Shown here in pieces: positions 1 through 11,690 of a DNA stretch of 64,000 bases. This stretch comes from Parascedosporium putredinis. Its lineage: Eukaryota; Ascomycota; Sordariomycetes; Microascales; Microascaceae. Within the stretch, counting starts at the first letter, position 1. Each line of letters opens with the position of its first letter. The translations under genes were made by a program, and so were the position numbers. The notes under the pieces are model-generated. The model ran no database searches. It was not told the DNA's origin and saw nothing but the letters and a program-made list of their open reading frames with translations. The stretch spans positions 1,302,001-1,366,000 of the forward strand of contig CASHTG010000020.1 of the NCBI GenBank assembly GCA_949357655.1. The letters are read 5' to 3'.

Positions 1-1593
1 GGTGGAGACCCTCGTTGCCGAGGAAGGAGTCGTACTTTTGCGGCCGAGGAAGGCATCCATGAGGAGGTAGGGGAGAACTGGAGACCCGAGGCGGCGGGGC
101 ACCGCTTCGAGAGCGGGGCGGAGAACTTGCCCCAGCGCACCCACTCCATGGCGGATACGTAGTTGTCGCCGGAATTCGGGTTCGTGGAAATGGAGTGGAA
201 GGCGTTGGGCATGCGCTCGAGGATCTCCTTGAGGCGGACCATTTCGCGGAGGAGGCCCTCGACGTTGCGGGTCATCACGGCCTCTTGGCAAGCGGCGATG
301 GCATCGGGGCCATGCTGGAAGGAGGCTATTATCGGAAAAGATGTGTTAGTTCACCCAAATCCAAACGAAAAAAGTGCAATACAAATATTGGTCTGGTTTG
401 TAAATTACCATCAGTGTCAGCGCAGCCCTTGAGGAAGGCAATTTCAGTACGCTCGCCAAACATGGGCCATCGGAGGTCGGTGTTGTCGAATCGGCCAACG
501 TAGGGAACGGTCGAGGTGGGGTCCCGGACCTTGAGGTTGTACGTGGCCTGGTCGTAAAGGTGAGGTGGGGGATGGCGCGGCCCATGCGGCGGGAAATCTG
601 CCAGTAGGGAGGCCAATCACCCTAGGGATACCAATGAGCTCGGGACCGAGGTCGTCGGCCATCTCGACCTGAGGGCGGGTCGAAACCTTGTTGATGCTGA
701 CGCCGTCGTAACCGTCGTTCTTCTCCTCGTACCGGTAGATGGAGCAGAGCATGCCGAGGGCGACGATGGCGGCCCACAAGGCACGGTCGGGGATGATGTC
801 CTCGGTTCCCTCCACCAGGGGCATCGCGGCGATGGATTCTCGGACGCGGCCGCGGCCAACGCAGCCGGGCATCCTTTCGCAAAGGTCGGACCACACACGG
901 CCGGGGAGTTGGCGAGGGCGCCGGCGGCTTCGTTGGCGTCCGGGGAAAGAAGCCGTACTCGGCGCTGAGGTACCCGTCCTTCCATCCTGTCCTGTGCCCA
1001 ATCTCTTCGGCTCGAATCATGACTTGGCGGGCGGGGGCGCCGAGGGCGACGGCCAATAGGTCTCGGTCGTCGACGGTGAGGGAGTCGACATTTTTACTTG
1101 CGTGATGTAGTCTACGGATGGGATCTTGTTGTACACGATTTCGTTGATGGCCTTTCGTTCCCTATGCAACAAGTTAGGTTTTTCTACTTCCTTGAGGTTT
1201 TAATTTTGCGTCTTTTTTCTCTTGGGTGCGTGATGTTGAATATCGCATGTCTTGGGATGAAGGTAGGATATGGGTGGCACGGCAATCCGTGTGTGAAACA
1301 GATGTGTAAGTGAGGAGCTAAACCAACCTTGCCCTCAGGAACTCATCCACATCTACACCTCTGGGGATCTGTAGGCCTCTTGTTAGTCTCATCCTCTTCA
1401 GGATATCAAAAGATATTGTAAAAGAATCGCCACTTACATCAAACGCAGCGTGAAGGTCTCCGGCTTGGTGATATCCTGAGAAAGAACATCCTCGAGGACC
1501 AGTTCTCGTCCGGGAGGACGCTCTAGAACCGGCAGGGCAAACACCACCCGCACCACCAAACGATCCAGACACGGGGCAGGATCTCTCAGACAT
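1..1593 (-). CDS. Indoleamine 2,3-dioxygenase-like heme protein, 5' part
   Basis: Family reading: fungal IDO-type heme dioxygenases open the indole ring of tryptophan (kynurenine route). The support is a conserved C-terminal block read from 325 down to 1 (AMEWVRWGKFSAPLSKR, then SGLQ and, after two frame corrections, MDAFLGRKKYDSFLGNEGLH), with an upstream block around 800-420 (IPDRALWAAIVALGMLCSIY, RFDNTDLRWPMFGERTEIAF). One intron is clear: 326-408, donor GTAATT, acceptor TAG. The proposed start is the ATG at 1593 (MSERSCP), and further introns lie between 1430 and 1150. The gene continues past base 1, so the C-terminus and probably the heme-ligand histidine region are missing. At least eight single-base breaks are needed (near 37, 72, 557, 608, 904, 944, 1092 and 1575), all in runs of 3-5 identical bases. 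That density is higher than in the other genes, so decay is not excluded. The family call is moderate; a divergent IDO-superfamily member is the main alternative. Confidence 0.6.
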
Positions 1594-1614
1594 TATGAAC
1601 AAGATTACACACAC

Positions 1615-4600
1615 ACACTGGGACTGTGATGTGTGAAAAAAGGAGGGGCTTGTTGGTTTGTAAAAAAGAAGTGGGAAAAAGATTCAAGGAACCTGTCCTA
1701 GAAGCGAAGAAGAGAAAGAACAACGCTTAGAAGGAAACAAGCCGCCTGGGCCACCGTACAAAAACAACGGCAAAAAAGGGCAAGAAAAGAAGCTCTCACA
1801 AAGGAGGGTTAATCACTTCGTGAAGAGAGAGGAAGAAAAGAAGCGTGGCCCTCGAGGCTACGGTGAGCTGGACAAAGGGGACATTAAGAGAGACCAGAGA
1901 TCTAGACTGGGCACCAAAAGGGAGGGTGTGTGCATCGGACTTGGGACGTCTACCATCTATTAATATGAACTACTGCGTGGTTACGGTGATCAGAGGAGGG
2001 AGTGAGAGGGAGATCAAAGGGGGTGCACTCCCACCCTGGTCTGCCATCAAAATTTCCTGCGACGAGGTGGCACCGAACTTGCACGCGCGCAGACAAGGGA
2101 AGGGGGCCTAGACGACCTGGCCTCCGATGTCGAGATCAGACTTCGGTACTTGGGGCGGGGAGGGGAGGAGGAGGGACGGGCAGGAGGGAGAGCAGCATCA
2201 ACAAGCTGAGATCGGGGATCCTAACACAAGGTGAAGGGCTAATAGAACGACATTCGACTTGAAGGTTACGCGCTTGCGGATCCGAAACACGGCGCTGTGG
2301 GTCCAGCGTGGTTGGGCCTTTGCCGTCATGGCACATGGAGCCTCAACTCAACTCAAAAAAAAAAGGAGAAGGGGGAGGGAGGGGATTGAACCACTTGTCA
2401 GTGTCCTCCGTCCCTTCGTTTCTGTGTCTCTTGAGAGGTGGGGCCTGAACTTCAGAGTCGAGACGGGGTGGAGAGTGTCGAGATCTTCCCCTTCATGGTA
2501 CGATGCATGGGTGCGGCAAGGGGAGGTCTGGCTGGACCTGGCCAGAAGAGGTTAATGCCCGGTCGCGAGTCCGTGGAGAACGTCGCTGGCACGGACACGG
2601 CCAATCATCAATAGGCCGGGCCCTTGCTCTTGGCTCCTCAGATCCCTGTTGGCACTTGAGAGGTTTGGAAAGATCCTGAGACGTCGCCAAGGCGCTAAAA
2701 TTTGGAGATTAACACTGCTGGACGCATGAACATACCCAAGAGAGAGAAGCTTTTCTTTTTCTTCCCTATCCCCCTTCCTTGTCATCATGTCTGCTGGCTG
2801 CCTTTTCATTGTTCCATGAGACGAGACGACAACTTTGACAGCCATAGACTTCTGCGAACGACTTCTCGTTGGCCATTATCCCTGTCGCTGCCTAGCTGCC
2901 CCACCCAACCTGGACAATAACATGCCATGGCGGGAAACGGGGAGGGAACTGGGATGGGGTTAGAGAACAAGAAAAGTATTCCCAAGCTTATTCAGATTGT
3001 CTCAAAACATGCTCGAACCCACCTGTGGGTATACTTGGAGTTGGTCGATGGGTAGTATTAGTGCGGGAAAGAACAGGAGGAATACCTTGGTCACGTCTTT
3101 TAACTTTGCACACCAAACCTCGATGAAGGCGGCTCTCGATGCATCCAAGGCGTACGTGCTGCTGTGCCTGTGGCGAGATGCAAGGCATGAGCACGGCCAT
3201 AGTTTGGCGGCAGGTGGAGGTGGAGGTGGAGGTGGAGGTGGAGGTGATGGGCAGCCAGCGTTGCAGTGTTGAAATGATCAAGCCCGAGCTCATCACCACC
3301 TTAACGAGTGCCATTTTTCTCGTTGCATCTATCCACAGTGTAAGCCCGTCAAATGCTACGATGGCGAACTGGGAGCGGGAGAATCCCCGGCACTAGCCAA
3401 GCACAGTCTGGCCATTGCGATATTATCATTATCCATCCCTAGCCTATAGCTCAGAAGAGAAGAACCGGCAAGAAAAGTCAGATACCAACCAAAGGGGGCC
3501 GGTGGTCGACAACGTGAGGACTCGTTCTTCCCATTCTCCCAGCTCGATCGACATGCTTGGCGAGGATGGGAGAGGAGCGCCAAGAGCAAGGGTCGTTGGG
3601 TAAATAGTTGGGAGCAAGACAATTCTAGGCCCCAGAAAAAGGAGTCATAGTGAATAGTGTACAGCAGGAACGAGCCCAGGTGTTCTTTCCCAAAGTGTGT
3701 CGATAGCTGGGGCACATTATGTGTCAAGAAGGAGCTTTGGGTTCCAGTGTGCGGCCCTGCGGGAAGGAGCCAGCTTCAACGCCGGTGGGGAGTGGGGACA
3801 AGGAACGGGAGGGTTTACAAGAGGGAAAGAAGCTTTCGGCACTTCCAAGGTACATCTCCTGAAGAGTATTTTACCTGTATTAAAGACCCTCTTCGAGCAA
3901 TGTTTACCGCCACTTTAAACGTGGACTGGGGACGGGCCTGCAGGTACACGGCAGGTATCCATCCATCCTCCATCACATCACGGGGACCCAGGAAAAGGAT
4001 CCCATCAGCATGGATAGAGCTGGCTGCTTTTCTGCCAACAATCCATCAACTCGCGAATCTGCGGCAGTTTTACGATGACAGGACAGTTTCTCCTGTCAGG
4101 GAAAACAAGAAAAAGAAAACGGATAACAGGTCATCTCTCGTCGCGTCCAGGATAAAGCAACAAGCAAGGGAATCCTCCAAGACATAAGATGCCCTTCCCG
4201 CTCCCACGCTTTCGCTTTGGGAGAAGCCTCCGTGGACATGGCACGATTTTTGATGCCATTTCTTTCTATGCATGGATGGCTTCCGTGCACAACTCGACTG
4301 GGTTGACGCTCTGTACAGCCAGCGAGGTTAACCGCAAAGTCTAGAATGTCTTGTCCCCTCACTCCGTCTTGACAGGCATGGCGATGGCAGGAGTGCCCAG
4401 CGTTTGGTGAAGAGCCGCTGGCAGCTCTCAACTGCTGCACGGCTCTTCAAAGTGACGAAGTGAGTAGTCCCTCCACAATCCGGCCGGTGGGGACCGTGAA
4501 AGGGGCCTCTGCGGCTGCGGGTATGGCGTCCCAAACCCCCTTTCTTGTTCACTTTCTCCCTCCCTCCACCTCCACCGGCGTCTAAGCGATCACCGGTACT

Positions 4601-7600
4601 GCGGAGATCGTCAACCAGACTTCTTGACCCCCTCTGCTCTCTGCCTTAGGAAACCCCCGTCTTAGCGGCCGCTGGCAATACGTGTGTTGGCTATTACTTG
4701 AGAGGTAGATCAAGCTGCGGCGAGATAGATCGCCATCTTCTGGAATCTAATCGTCGGCAGATATATCGGGGAAGAGAGATAATGGTACGAAAATAGGCCA
4801 GACTCTTACCTACTATGTCGGTGAATCCGTGTAGGCTATTAAAAACCCCGCACAAGTCCAAAAGCCATCTCATTTTGCTTGATGGCCATCAGCCGATGTG
4901 GTCCTGTCCCCCGTTTCGAAAAAGAGGAAGAGAAGGAAGAAGAACAGAACGAATAGCACCACCTCTCCTTCCCCTTTTTTGTCACATCTCAAAAGATTCT
5001 GGGCTCCAGTCATGTTTGAGATATTGGTTTGGGACGCTCAAAGCAAGACAAGTCACAAGGCGAACAGCGGCGGCACAAGGAGAAGACTGGTGGCCAAAAT
5101 CAACCTGGTCAGGGAATTGAACCCGTTCCTAATATTTTTCTTCATCCCCGAAGACGGCCTGCATCCGTGGGTATGGCTGGCCCAGGCCCTTGCGCTTAGT
5201 GAAGGGACAAGAGCATTGAGGCAAGGGGAGCACAACAGGGGTTTGAAGGCTTGATGCATTTACACTACTCAAGGAGCTTGGGGCTGCATTTGAGGAAGGG
5301 GTCATTTTCTTGGTTGTTGGGATATTTTCCTCCTGCTTCGCTGATTTTTTATGACGTCCTGGTATTGTTATGCTCCAACACCTTGTAGGTATTGTACTCC
5401 TGAAATCTCTCCGGGTGGGTGGCCGCATGAGGACTGGTATCGGCGTATCGCCTTGTTCCAAACACTCCCTTGTTGCCAAGCGCAAGGGTTCTGAAGCCAA
5501 GTCTGCGATCACCACAGGCGTGCTGGCTTCCCAGACCCACGATCCCGTAACAATGGCGGCTCGTGCTTGCAGTGGCGCGTAGATCAGGGGCTGTTGCATC
5601 CCGATGTGCTCATAACCCCATTTCCCTCGCTGCTTAATATTCTTAACTGCATCATAATTTTGCACCGTCTTCGATCGAACGTTCTGGAGAGAGAAGAGTG
5701 GTTGCCTCTGCCTCAAGGACCCTGTTGTCTGCCACCTGGGCCCGATGGCGCAAGAGGCGTCTACTTGTATGTCTTACCACTTGGCTCTAGATTTCGATTC
5801 CTGCGATGGAAGCAGGGAACCAAAGGGAAGGACATCCTTCTTCGCCGTCCGTGGAGGAATACACCGTTGATCCAAGTCCCCCTTTCCCCAGTATCGGGCT
5901 TAATGCGGAGGCCAGGCCGTGTGGTGTGGTCCCAAGCCTGATCGCCAGCACCCAAGATCACCGGCCGGTGTGGGGAGCGGGCGGTCTGGTCTGCTGCTTG
6001 CCTCACGATTCTTCTGCCCAGAAACTGCTCGCGCAGAGGCCCTGAGAGAAGAAAGTTGAAAAAGATTGATTACGCGTCCAGGCTCCGTGCCCTCTGACCC
6101 ATTGCCCGTTGGATGTTGGAGAGCGGGCGGGTTCTGGGAGACGTCGATCGTGGGCTGTTCGGACTCACAGACGGTCCAGGCTAATAGGGCGGATACAGTG
6201 CTACGGCCGTAGAGATTATACTGTTCCATTAAGCAAAAAAATGTGAACATCAATGATGGCGCACAGGGGCATGTTTCATCATGGGCTGAGACAGTCAAGG
6301 ACGAAAACACTTTTCTTCTTCTTCTTTTATTTGCCCCCATTAGGAGAGGAGGGTGCTTCTCCTTTTGGAAAGAAAACCCCTCCGGAAATGCCGCCTTAGG
6401 GAGATCACTGTGCCACCGGTGGTAGGTTGGGATTGAGGTTAAAACAAAAGCGGCTCATCGCACCATTCAAAGTTGGGATTGCTGCTCTCGACCAAGAGGT
6501 CGGACGTTGTTCAGGCACATCATCTGACGACGGGCGCGAAAAGAAGGCCATTTGATGTTGTAGGAGAGTAGGGAGATATAAACCAAAAGGAGGCCAGAGG
6601 CAGAGGCAGAGCCTCCAACAGCTGCCAAGGGAGAGATCAATCCTCCTCGATACATGGCAGAAACAAGAGGATGGGAGGTAGACTGTTTCGGCGTGCCTTC
6701 GTTGAGCGCCCTTGGTCAGTGACCGCCTTCCCGACGACAACCTTAGCAGTTCCGTTTGATGTCACCATTGCAGCCGGCGCGTTTTCGGACGCCATTGTTG
6801 CTTGCTGCTTGACGTACAAAACATCTGGAGTTTATGTTACCCTAGCGCCTGCGACAGTGTGACGGTGATGCGTGGCTCCTTCATTTCATCACGGTCAGAG
6901 ACTCGAGCAAAGTTGCGCTCCGTCCCGCCAACTTTTTCTTCTTCTTCCTTTTTCAAATCCTCTATATTATGTGTTCAAACCAATGCGCTCTTAGTCCCCT
7001 CCTTTGGTCGCCAATGACCATGTTCTTTACCACCGCCGTCGAAAATTTCGAATGGTTTCGCGCTCTGTGCCACATGTGAGCAGCAGGGTCGTCAACTATC
7101 CACCTCCCGGACTCGCTTCGGACGAATCACGTCGAGATATCCGGAGTTAAAAAGGAAAGGGAGAAAAAAGGGGTTGTCAGGTCGGACGGGAGGGAAGCCT
7201 CGCCTCAGTGTCGGCTGAAATGTCTTCATTTCTACAGGGCTACGCCTCCGGCGCAGCATAGAGTCGGCTCAATGAGCTCTTGATGTCCTCTGTCTCTGCC
7301 CCGCCTTCGCCATGACGCAAGGTGGACGGCTGACACAGCTTCTTGCTGAGACCAGCTATTATACGGTAGCCGTGGGAAGATGGAAGAACCTGACGTGCTT
7401 CTCGAAGATGCTCCGCGACTGTTGGTGTGCCGGAAACATATCGACGCAGTGGCTAATCTTGAAATTGCACGCTCTTTGCGCAGCTAGTGTGCGCGTGGGC
7501 AAATAGTGCAAGAAATTTCCCTTTCCGCCCCTCCCCGTGCTAAAAGCTCCGGAATTTCTGGGATGCGGCTGGATTGAAATATTAATAGAATCGCATGCTG

Positions 7601-8170
7601 CGAGCACTCAGACCGAGTAGCCGTTGCGGATGGGATATAATTATAAGCCAGCACCGTTTTACAAAGTTGTTATTCATCATCGAGCTTCAATGCGCGTCTC
7701 ATTCAACGCTCCATGGTAGACAAGCGTGTCCATCACACCGTCGACGTAAGCTCCCTTGGTGTGCATCGTCATCGTTGGAATGCGACTACCAAGGGACACT
7801 ACAAAGCATTACGACATGCGTTTGCGAGGTTCAGAAAAGAAAACCAGGTGAACTCGAGAGATGAATCGGGAATTCCTTTGGCAGTGCAGGGAAAGATGAA
7901 CACACTCCATCAATTAATTGATCCATTGGATCTCGATCAGCACGTGGAGCGCTATATTTGGGTGCCATTCGAGCTTTGAGATTCAACACACGCGATTCCA
8001 CACACTCGGCCTAACATTGCCACGTCTTACCACTGGGGGCCGCCACTCACGACTCAGGGGCCCAAGCAAGTGGGCGATCCGTGACATGGCAGGAACGAAC
8101 CTGTAATTCGGGTGATCGCACGTGACCTGTAGGGCCAGCTCCTGCATCCAATTCAGCAAGATTACAAGAG
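1615..8170. other. No supportable gene (6.5 kb)
   Basis: Both strands carry many short open frames, but none shows a domain, a signal peptide with a plausible mature protein, or a splice pattern I trust. The longest (3657-4187 + and 5129-5716 -) have compositions expected of noncoding DNA. The stretch includes a GGTGGA microsatellite at 3213-3245. Given the homopolymer errors elsewhere in the window, a small gene split by frameshifts could be hidden here. Confidence 0.5.
3213..3245. repeat. GGTGGA hexanucleotide microsatellite
   Basis: Five perfect GGTGGA units plus a partial sixth. It lies in a region without a recognisable gene. Confidence 0.9.
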
Positions 8171-8570
8171 TAACGTCCGTCCCTGCGTGCCGAAAATCCC
8201 TACGCGCCGAAAAATATAGTATATACTTTGACTTCGAACACGCCAAAATTTCCACACATCGCGATGACGCTTAAAATATGATATAAATAATATTTTCTAG
8301 CTATTTTTGAGTACTCTGAGGATCTTTTAATTGGAAATTATCTTATAGTTGTTGTCCTCGAGCCTGATCTGTTGAACGCTTCCTTTGACGGTAAAGAGAG
8401 TTCTGTCCACATACTTCCACCATCAAGCTCTTATTGCCTGCAAAATGCATTAAAAGACACTATCCAAGCTCCAGAGCCTTGGATCGACACCATTAATCAT
8501 CTCGAGCCTTGTGGCTGTTGTGGTGTCTAGATCTTTGTAAAATCGATGCGCTGATCAGTACCTCGGTCGC
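8171..8570 (+). repeat. Left arm of ~400-bp inverted repeat (TIR-like end)
   Basis: This arm matches the reverse complement of 14340-14749. Homology begins abruptly at a TA dinucleotide (8171-8172) followed by ACGTCCGTCCCTGCGTGCC, and continues through the AT-rich stretch 8260-8345 to about 8570. In the best-aligned 128 bp (about 8420-8545) I count 14 differences from the right arm, 12 of them transitions. Two copies of a 17-bp unit lie at the tip: TCCCTGCGTGCCGAAAA at 8180-8196 and a diverged copy at 8197-8213. A frame around 8420-8560 parallels the ORF in the right arm but carries a TAG stop where the right arm has CGG, which fits C-to-T and G-to-A decay. Confidence 0.8.
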
Positions 8571-9263
8571 GAATGACCCAACTTTGACATAGGGCAGCGG
8601 CCGATTGACATGTGGCTGGTGCGAGGATTGCGATTACGTGATCCTTTTGGTGGCTTATCCGTAGTTACATGACAAGCAAGTTCGGCTTCAGCTGGACCCG
8701 ATATTCAGCAGACTTGAAGCAAGTTGTGAAGGCGTCGAATGGAAATCACTCGAACAATCTAGAATTGCAGTACAAAATACTATTTAGTTGCGCGTTGCTC
8801 TACACTATGTAAAAGGCGAAATGGGTGTCGCTATTTTTGTAGTTAAGTTAGAAGAATCGCTGCCGAAGAGGCAGTGTCAGCAGGGCTGTGCGCGATGCTG
8901 TGCACGTGATCGGAGGTCACGTGTTCTTCGTCGCCAGCAACAATTCTGGCGCGCTCCACGCCTTGCAGATAGCTTCTTCTCCTCCCTCAGAGAAATTGAT
9001 CGCTTTTGCCGCTCTTCTTGCTCCGATAGTTTATCCCATAAACAGATGCCGCGAAACACGTAAGATTAGCCTAAATATAAATGAGAGATTGAGGCTAGTA
9101 ACCAAAATCTAGAAGATCTGATTTGTTAGGCTATATAAAGTGATTCCGGCAACTGTTATCTAATTAGGTTATTGTGTTTTTAGGGAGAGTACTATATTGT
9201 GTGCGATAAGTTCAACCCCATTGCCTCGGATTATTTAAGACTGTGCCAGGCGCTTTACTAGAT
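8571..9263. other. AT-rich DNA, no gene seen
   Basis: This lies between the left inverted-repeat arm and the cysteine-rich candidate gene. There is no coding signature, only short frames at 8788-9112 on both strands. It presumably includes the promoter of the downstream gene. Confidence 0.5.
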
Positions 9264-9299
9264 ATGAGAAGCAATGCTAGAACGCCACCTAAAATAACA

Positions 9300-9985
9300 A
9301 TGGTTCGATATCTGCTATCCTTCGTTACCCTGTCAAGGCTGACGTTACTCGTCGCCGGCCTTCCAGCACCTGAGCCCCAAACGGGATTGGGTGGTGTGCA
9401 TAGGTAGGTATCCCTAAAAGCCTCGGGACTACTTTTCAATAAGCAAAAGCATGCTAACCATTTTGTAGGGGTGGTTCACCTGGAAGTGTAACTGTACTAA
9501 CCTGGACACAAAAGAGACCCACTCTCCGTCCTATCTCTGTGCGCAGGCCGGAGGAACATGCGATTTATTGTCTATAGTAAGGCGCATTTTCATCTAGCTA
9601 AAAAACATCATAACTTATTAAAGCATAGTGTATTATATAAGAAAACGACGACCGGAAGGCTCCTATTCTATTTATAAATAAGAACTGTATTGTAGAGTAT
9701 GGTAATGGCTTTCAGGGCTATTGCTTTCTTGTTAATGAGTCCTATTGCTCTAGTCCCAGCGACTGCCCTCAAAACGATTGTGCGCCACCTCCTTATAAGA
9801 TAACGGCTGGCATATGCCCTGTTGGAGTATTACAATGCATCGGCAATAAATTTCGATGCGATATAGGCGCTATGGGGTACTATCTAGCTGGCTCGTATGC
9901 TTGTAGGGTCGATGGAATCTGGTCTATAACGAATATTACGAAGATTACCAGCATATTAGACTATTATCTAGTGACTCCATTCTAA
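9300..9985 (+). CDS. Candidate small secreted cysteine-rich protein
   Basis: No family is recognised. The model has three exons: 9300-9403, 9469-9576 and 9698-9985. Introns are 9404-9468 (GTAGGT..TAG) and 9577-9697 (GTAAGG..AG). The first residues, MVRYLLSFVTLSRLTLLVAG followed by LPAPEP, look like a signal peptide with a cleavage site. The mature part of roughly 145 residues holds 12 cysteines, including KCNCTN, QAGGTCD, SDCPQNDCAPPP and KFRCD. That even number suits disulfide pairing. Exon 1 and exon 2 join in phase only if one base is missing in exon 1 or at the junction, matching the single-base deletions in neighbouring genes. A weaker in-frame alternative is a donor GTGCAT at 9396. An in-frame upstream ATG at 9264 is possible. 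Small size, a signal peptide, many cysteines and an AT-rich repeat setting are typical of effectors of plant- or insect-associated fungi; the role is inference. Confidence 0.45.
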
Positions 9986-10198
9986 AATAGGAAGCCCAAA
10001 GACTTTATATGAAGTGTGTCCATAGGCAAGAACTTTTCAAGTAGACGTCGAAAAGACCACAATAGATAGAATCAGAATCAAGTTCTTACTAAGCTAAAGA
10101 GAGATTTCAAGACAATATTTTCAACCCTTGCTAGGGTACCTAATAATAGGACCTGGCTATCGTTATGTTTCTCTTGCTCCCTTAGGCCTTTGCTAATT

Positions 10199-10736
10199 AG
10201 TTATAGACGGCAACCCTGCTTTAGAGAATAACGTATTCTTTAGGATTATATCAATATATTCAGAGCGGATCCTGAAGCGGTTGCGACTTGTGCGCATTAA
10301 GCGGAAAGGGTCCAAAAACCTCGAGCAATAAATAAATCTTTCAGAGGCTATTACTTCACTCAGAAACGTTGTAAATACACCTCAGCCAGCCAAGCTATTC
10401 ATCGAAAAGGCTAGGGAGGTGATGAAACTCATTGATGCTTGGTCGAGTCATCAAACTTTACCTCGGCTAATAGAATTATTAGAAGGAATCCATGGCTTGA
10501 AACGGGATGAAGGCATCCTCGATGCAATTCCAGACAGGAAGATGGTACCAAGCTCACGAAACATTCTATTGAACATTATAAGCAAAGTTGCAAGGTATCG
10601 CGAAGCTGCTCGATTTCTGCTCGGCGTGGGAGCACAGCAAGGGCACCAACGTTCCGCTCCCAAACGAGCATGTACAACAATCTATGCTGGCCGTCGGGCA
10701 TTGCGCCTTCGCCTTCGGACGTGGGCTTTCCATTGA
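10199..10736 (+). pseudogene. Decayed gene fragment, unrecognised fungal family
   Basis: One frame reads like genuine helical protein over about 180 codons (SERILKRLRLVRIKRKGSKN, then REVMKLIDAWSSHQTLPRLI, then ILLNIISKVARYREAARFL). It is broken by an in-frame TAA at 10329-10331 that follows a CAA and would be explained by a CAA-to-TAA change. No start codon or intron boundary is evident, and upstream of 10199 the frame is closed. Past about 10615 another frame (CSAWEHSKGTNVPL) becomes equally plausible, so a frameshift may lie there. I recognise no domain. The composition, charged and leucine-rich without cysteines, suggests an intracellular protein. It lies inside the inverted-repeat block between the cysteine-rich candidate and the transposase relic, so it is either cargo remnant or an inactivated host gene. 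Confidence 0.45.
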
Positions 10737-11394
10737 TGACGTACGATCCCTTTTATGTGGCGGCTCCTCTTTATGACTACGAGGCGGCCTACGAGCCGGG
10801 TACAAATAGGGCCTGATATTTCAACTCCTACGTTTTTTGATATCTTTGTGTTATTCTTTTTGCCAATGGTCTTGAATTATGGGAGGAAATGTAGGGAAAG
10901 CAACGTTTATATAAAGACATAGTTTCAATGAATACAAATTCTATCCAGTGAGGCCGTGTTTTTCCCTTCTTGACGCTATTCTATCCTATCGAGACGCTTC
11001 CTGGTAATGTTGTATCCGGTAGTATAAATATTGGTAAGCAAGTCGGTAGTTACCACTCGAGGTGATCTTGAAGTCCAGTCTCGAGTAATAGTCTTCATGT
11101 TCCAACCGCCAACCCAATTAAGCTGCTTTCAGTGCCTTCCCACGCCGTGAGACTCACGCCAGCCACATTACAGAGCCTCGCCTGATAGAAACACACCGTT
11201 CAACGTTGATCTGGCTGTGCACGACATAGCTAAAGGATTGGCAGACACGGCTGGTATGCTCCCGGTTAGAAGCTTGTCTACCTAGGTCGAATTTAAAAGT
11301 CTTGCTGCCTCGGTTAGTAAATAAGGGTTTTTGGTATATATATACACCAAATAAATACATTACGCCGCCTTTTCCGCCTTTGGTCGGCCCCTAT
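10737..11394. other. AT-rich DNA, no gene seen
   Basis: There is no convincing frame. A 68-codon minus-strand frame at 11154-11360 has no recognisable features. The stretch lies inside the inverted-repeat block. Confidence 0.5.
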
Positions 11395-11640
11395 ATTTAT
11401 TACCACCCTTTAGCCGAATAATTTCACCAATATGCCCCGGAAGCCCTTCCATAAATCCTGAAGTTGACTCTGCGACACATCGTGCTCCCACATCTTTACC
11501 CACGCCGCCCTAGCCTCCGCTTGTGTCTATACGTAATAATGCCCTCTATGGTTCTTCATAGAGCCCCAGACAGGCTCAATAGGGTTCATGTGTGTATGGA
11601 CGATGTAAGGGGATTTGAAGGTTGGTAGTTGGTAATTTTT
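11395..11640 (-). pseudogene. Tc1/mariner-type DDE transposase relic
   Basis: On the minus strand the frame from about 11640 downward reads HMNPIEPVWGSMKNHRGHYY, then a TAG stop, then AEARAAWVKMWEHDVSQSQL and DLWKGFRGILVKLFG. The NPIE-x-VW-x-x-(M/L)K signature is the region around the last catalytic acidic residue of the DDE domain in Tc1/mariner-like transposases (DDE_3 type). Only this C-terminal ~70-residue part is visible. The internal stop and missing N-terminus show it is dead. It is the only transposase trace inside the TA-flanked inverted-repeat block, so it may be what remains of the enzyme that recognised those ends. Nothing in the sequence proves that it belonged to the same element. 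Confidence 0.6.
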
Positions 11641-11690
11641 GAGTGGTGGTGATAGAGTAAAATATGCTCCTCCCGAATATGGTTATGTAT

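Noticed and set aside
5129..5716. 195-codon minus frame
   Set aside because: Composition is irregular and an overlapping frame on the other strand is equally open; nothing supports coding.
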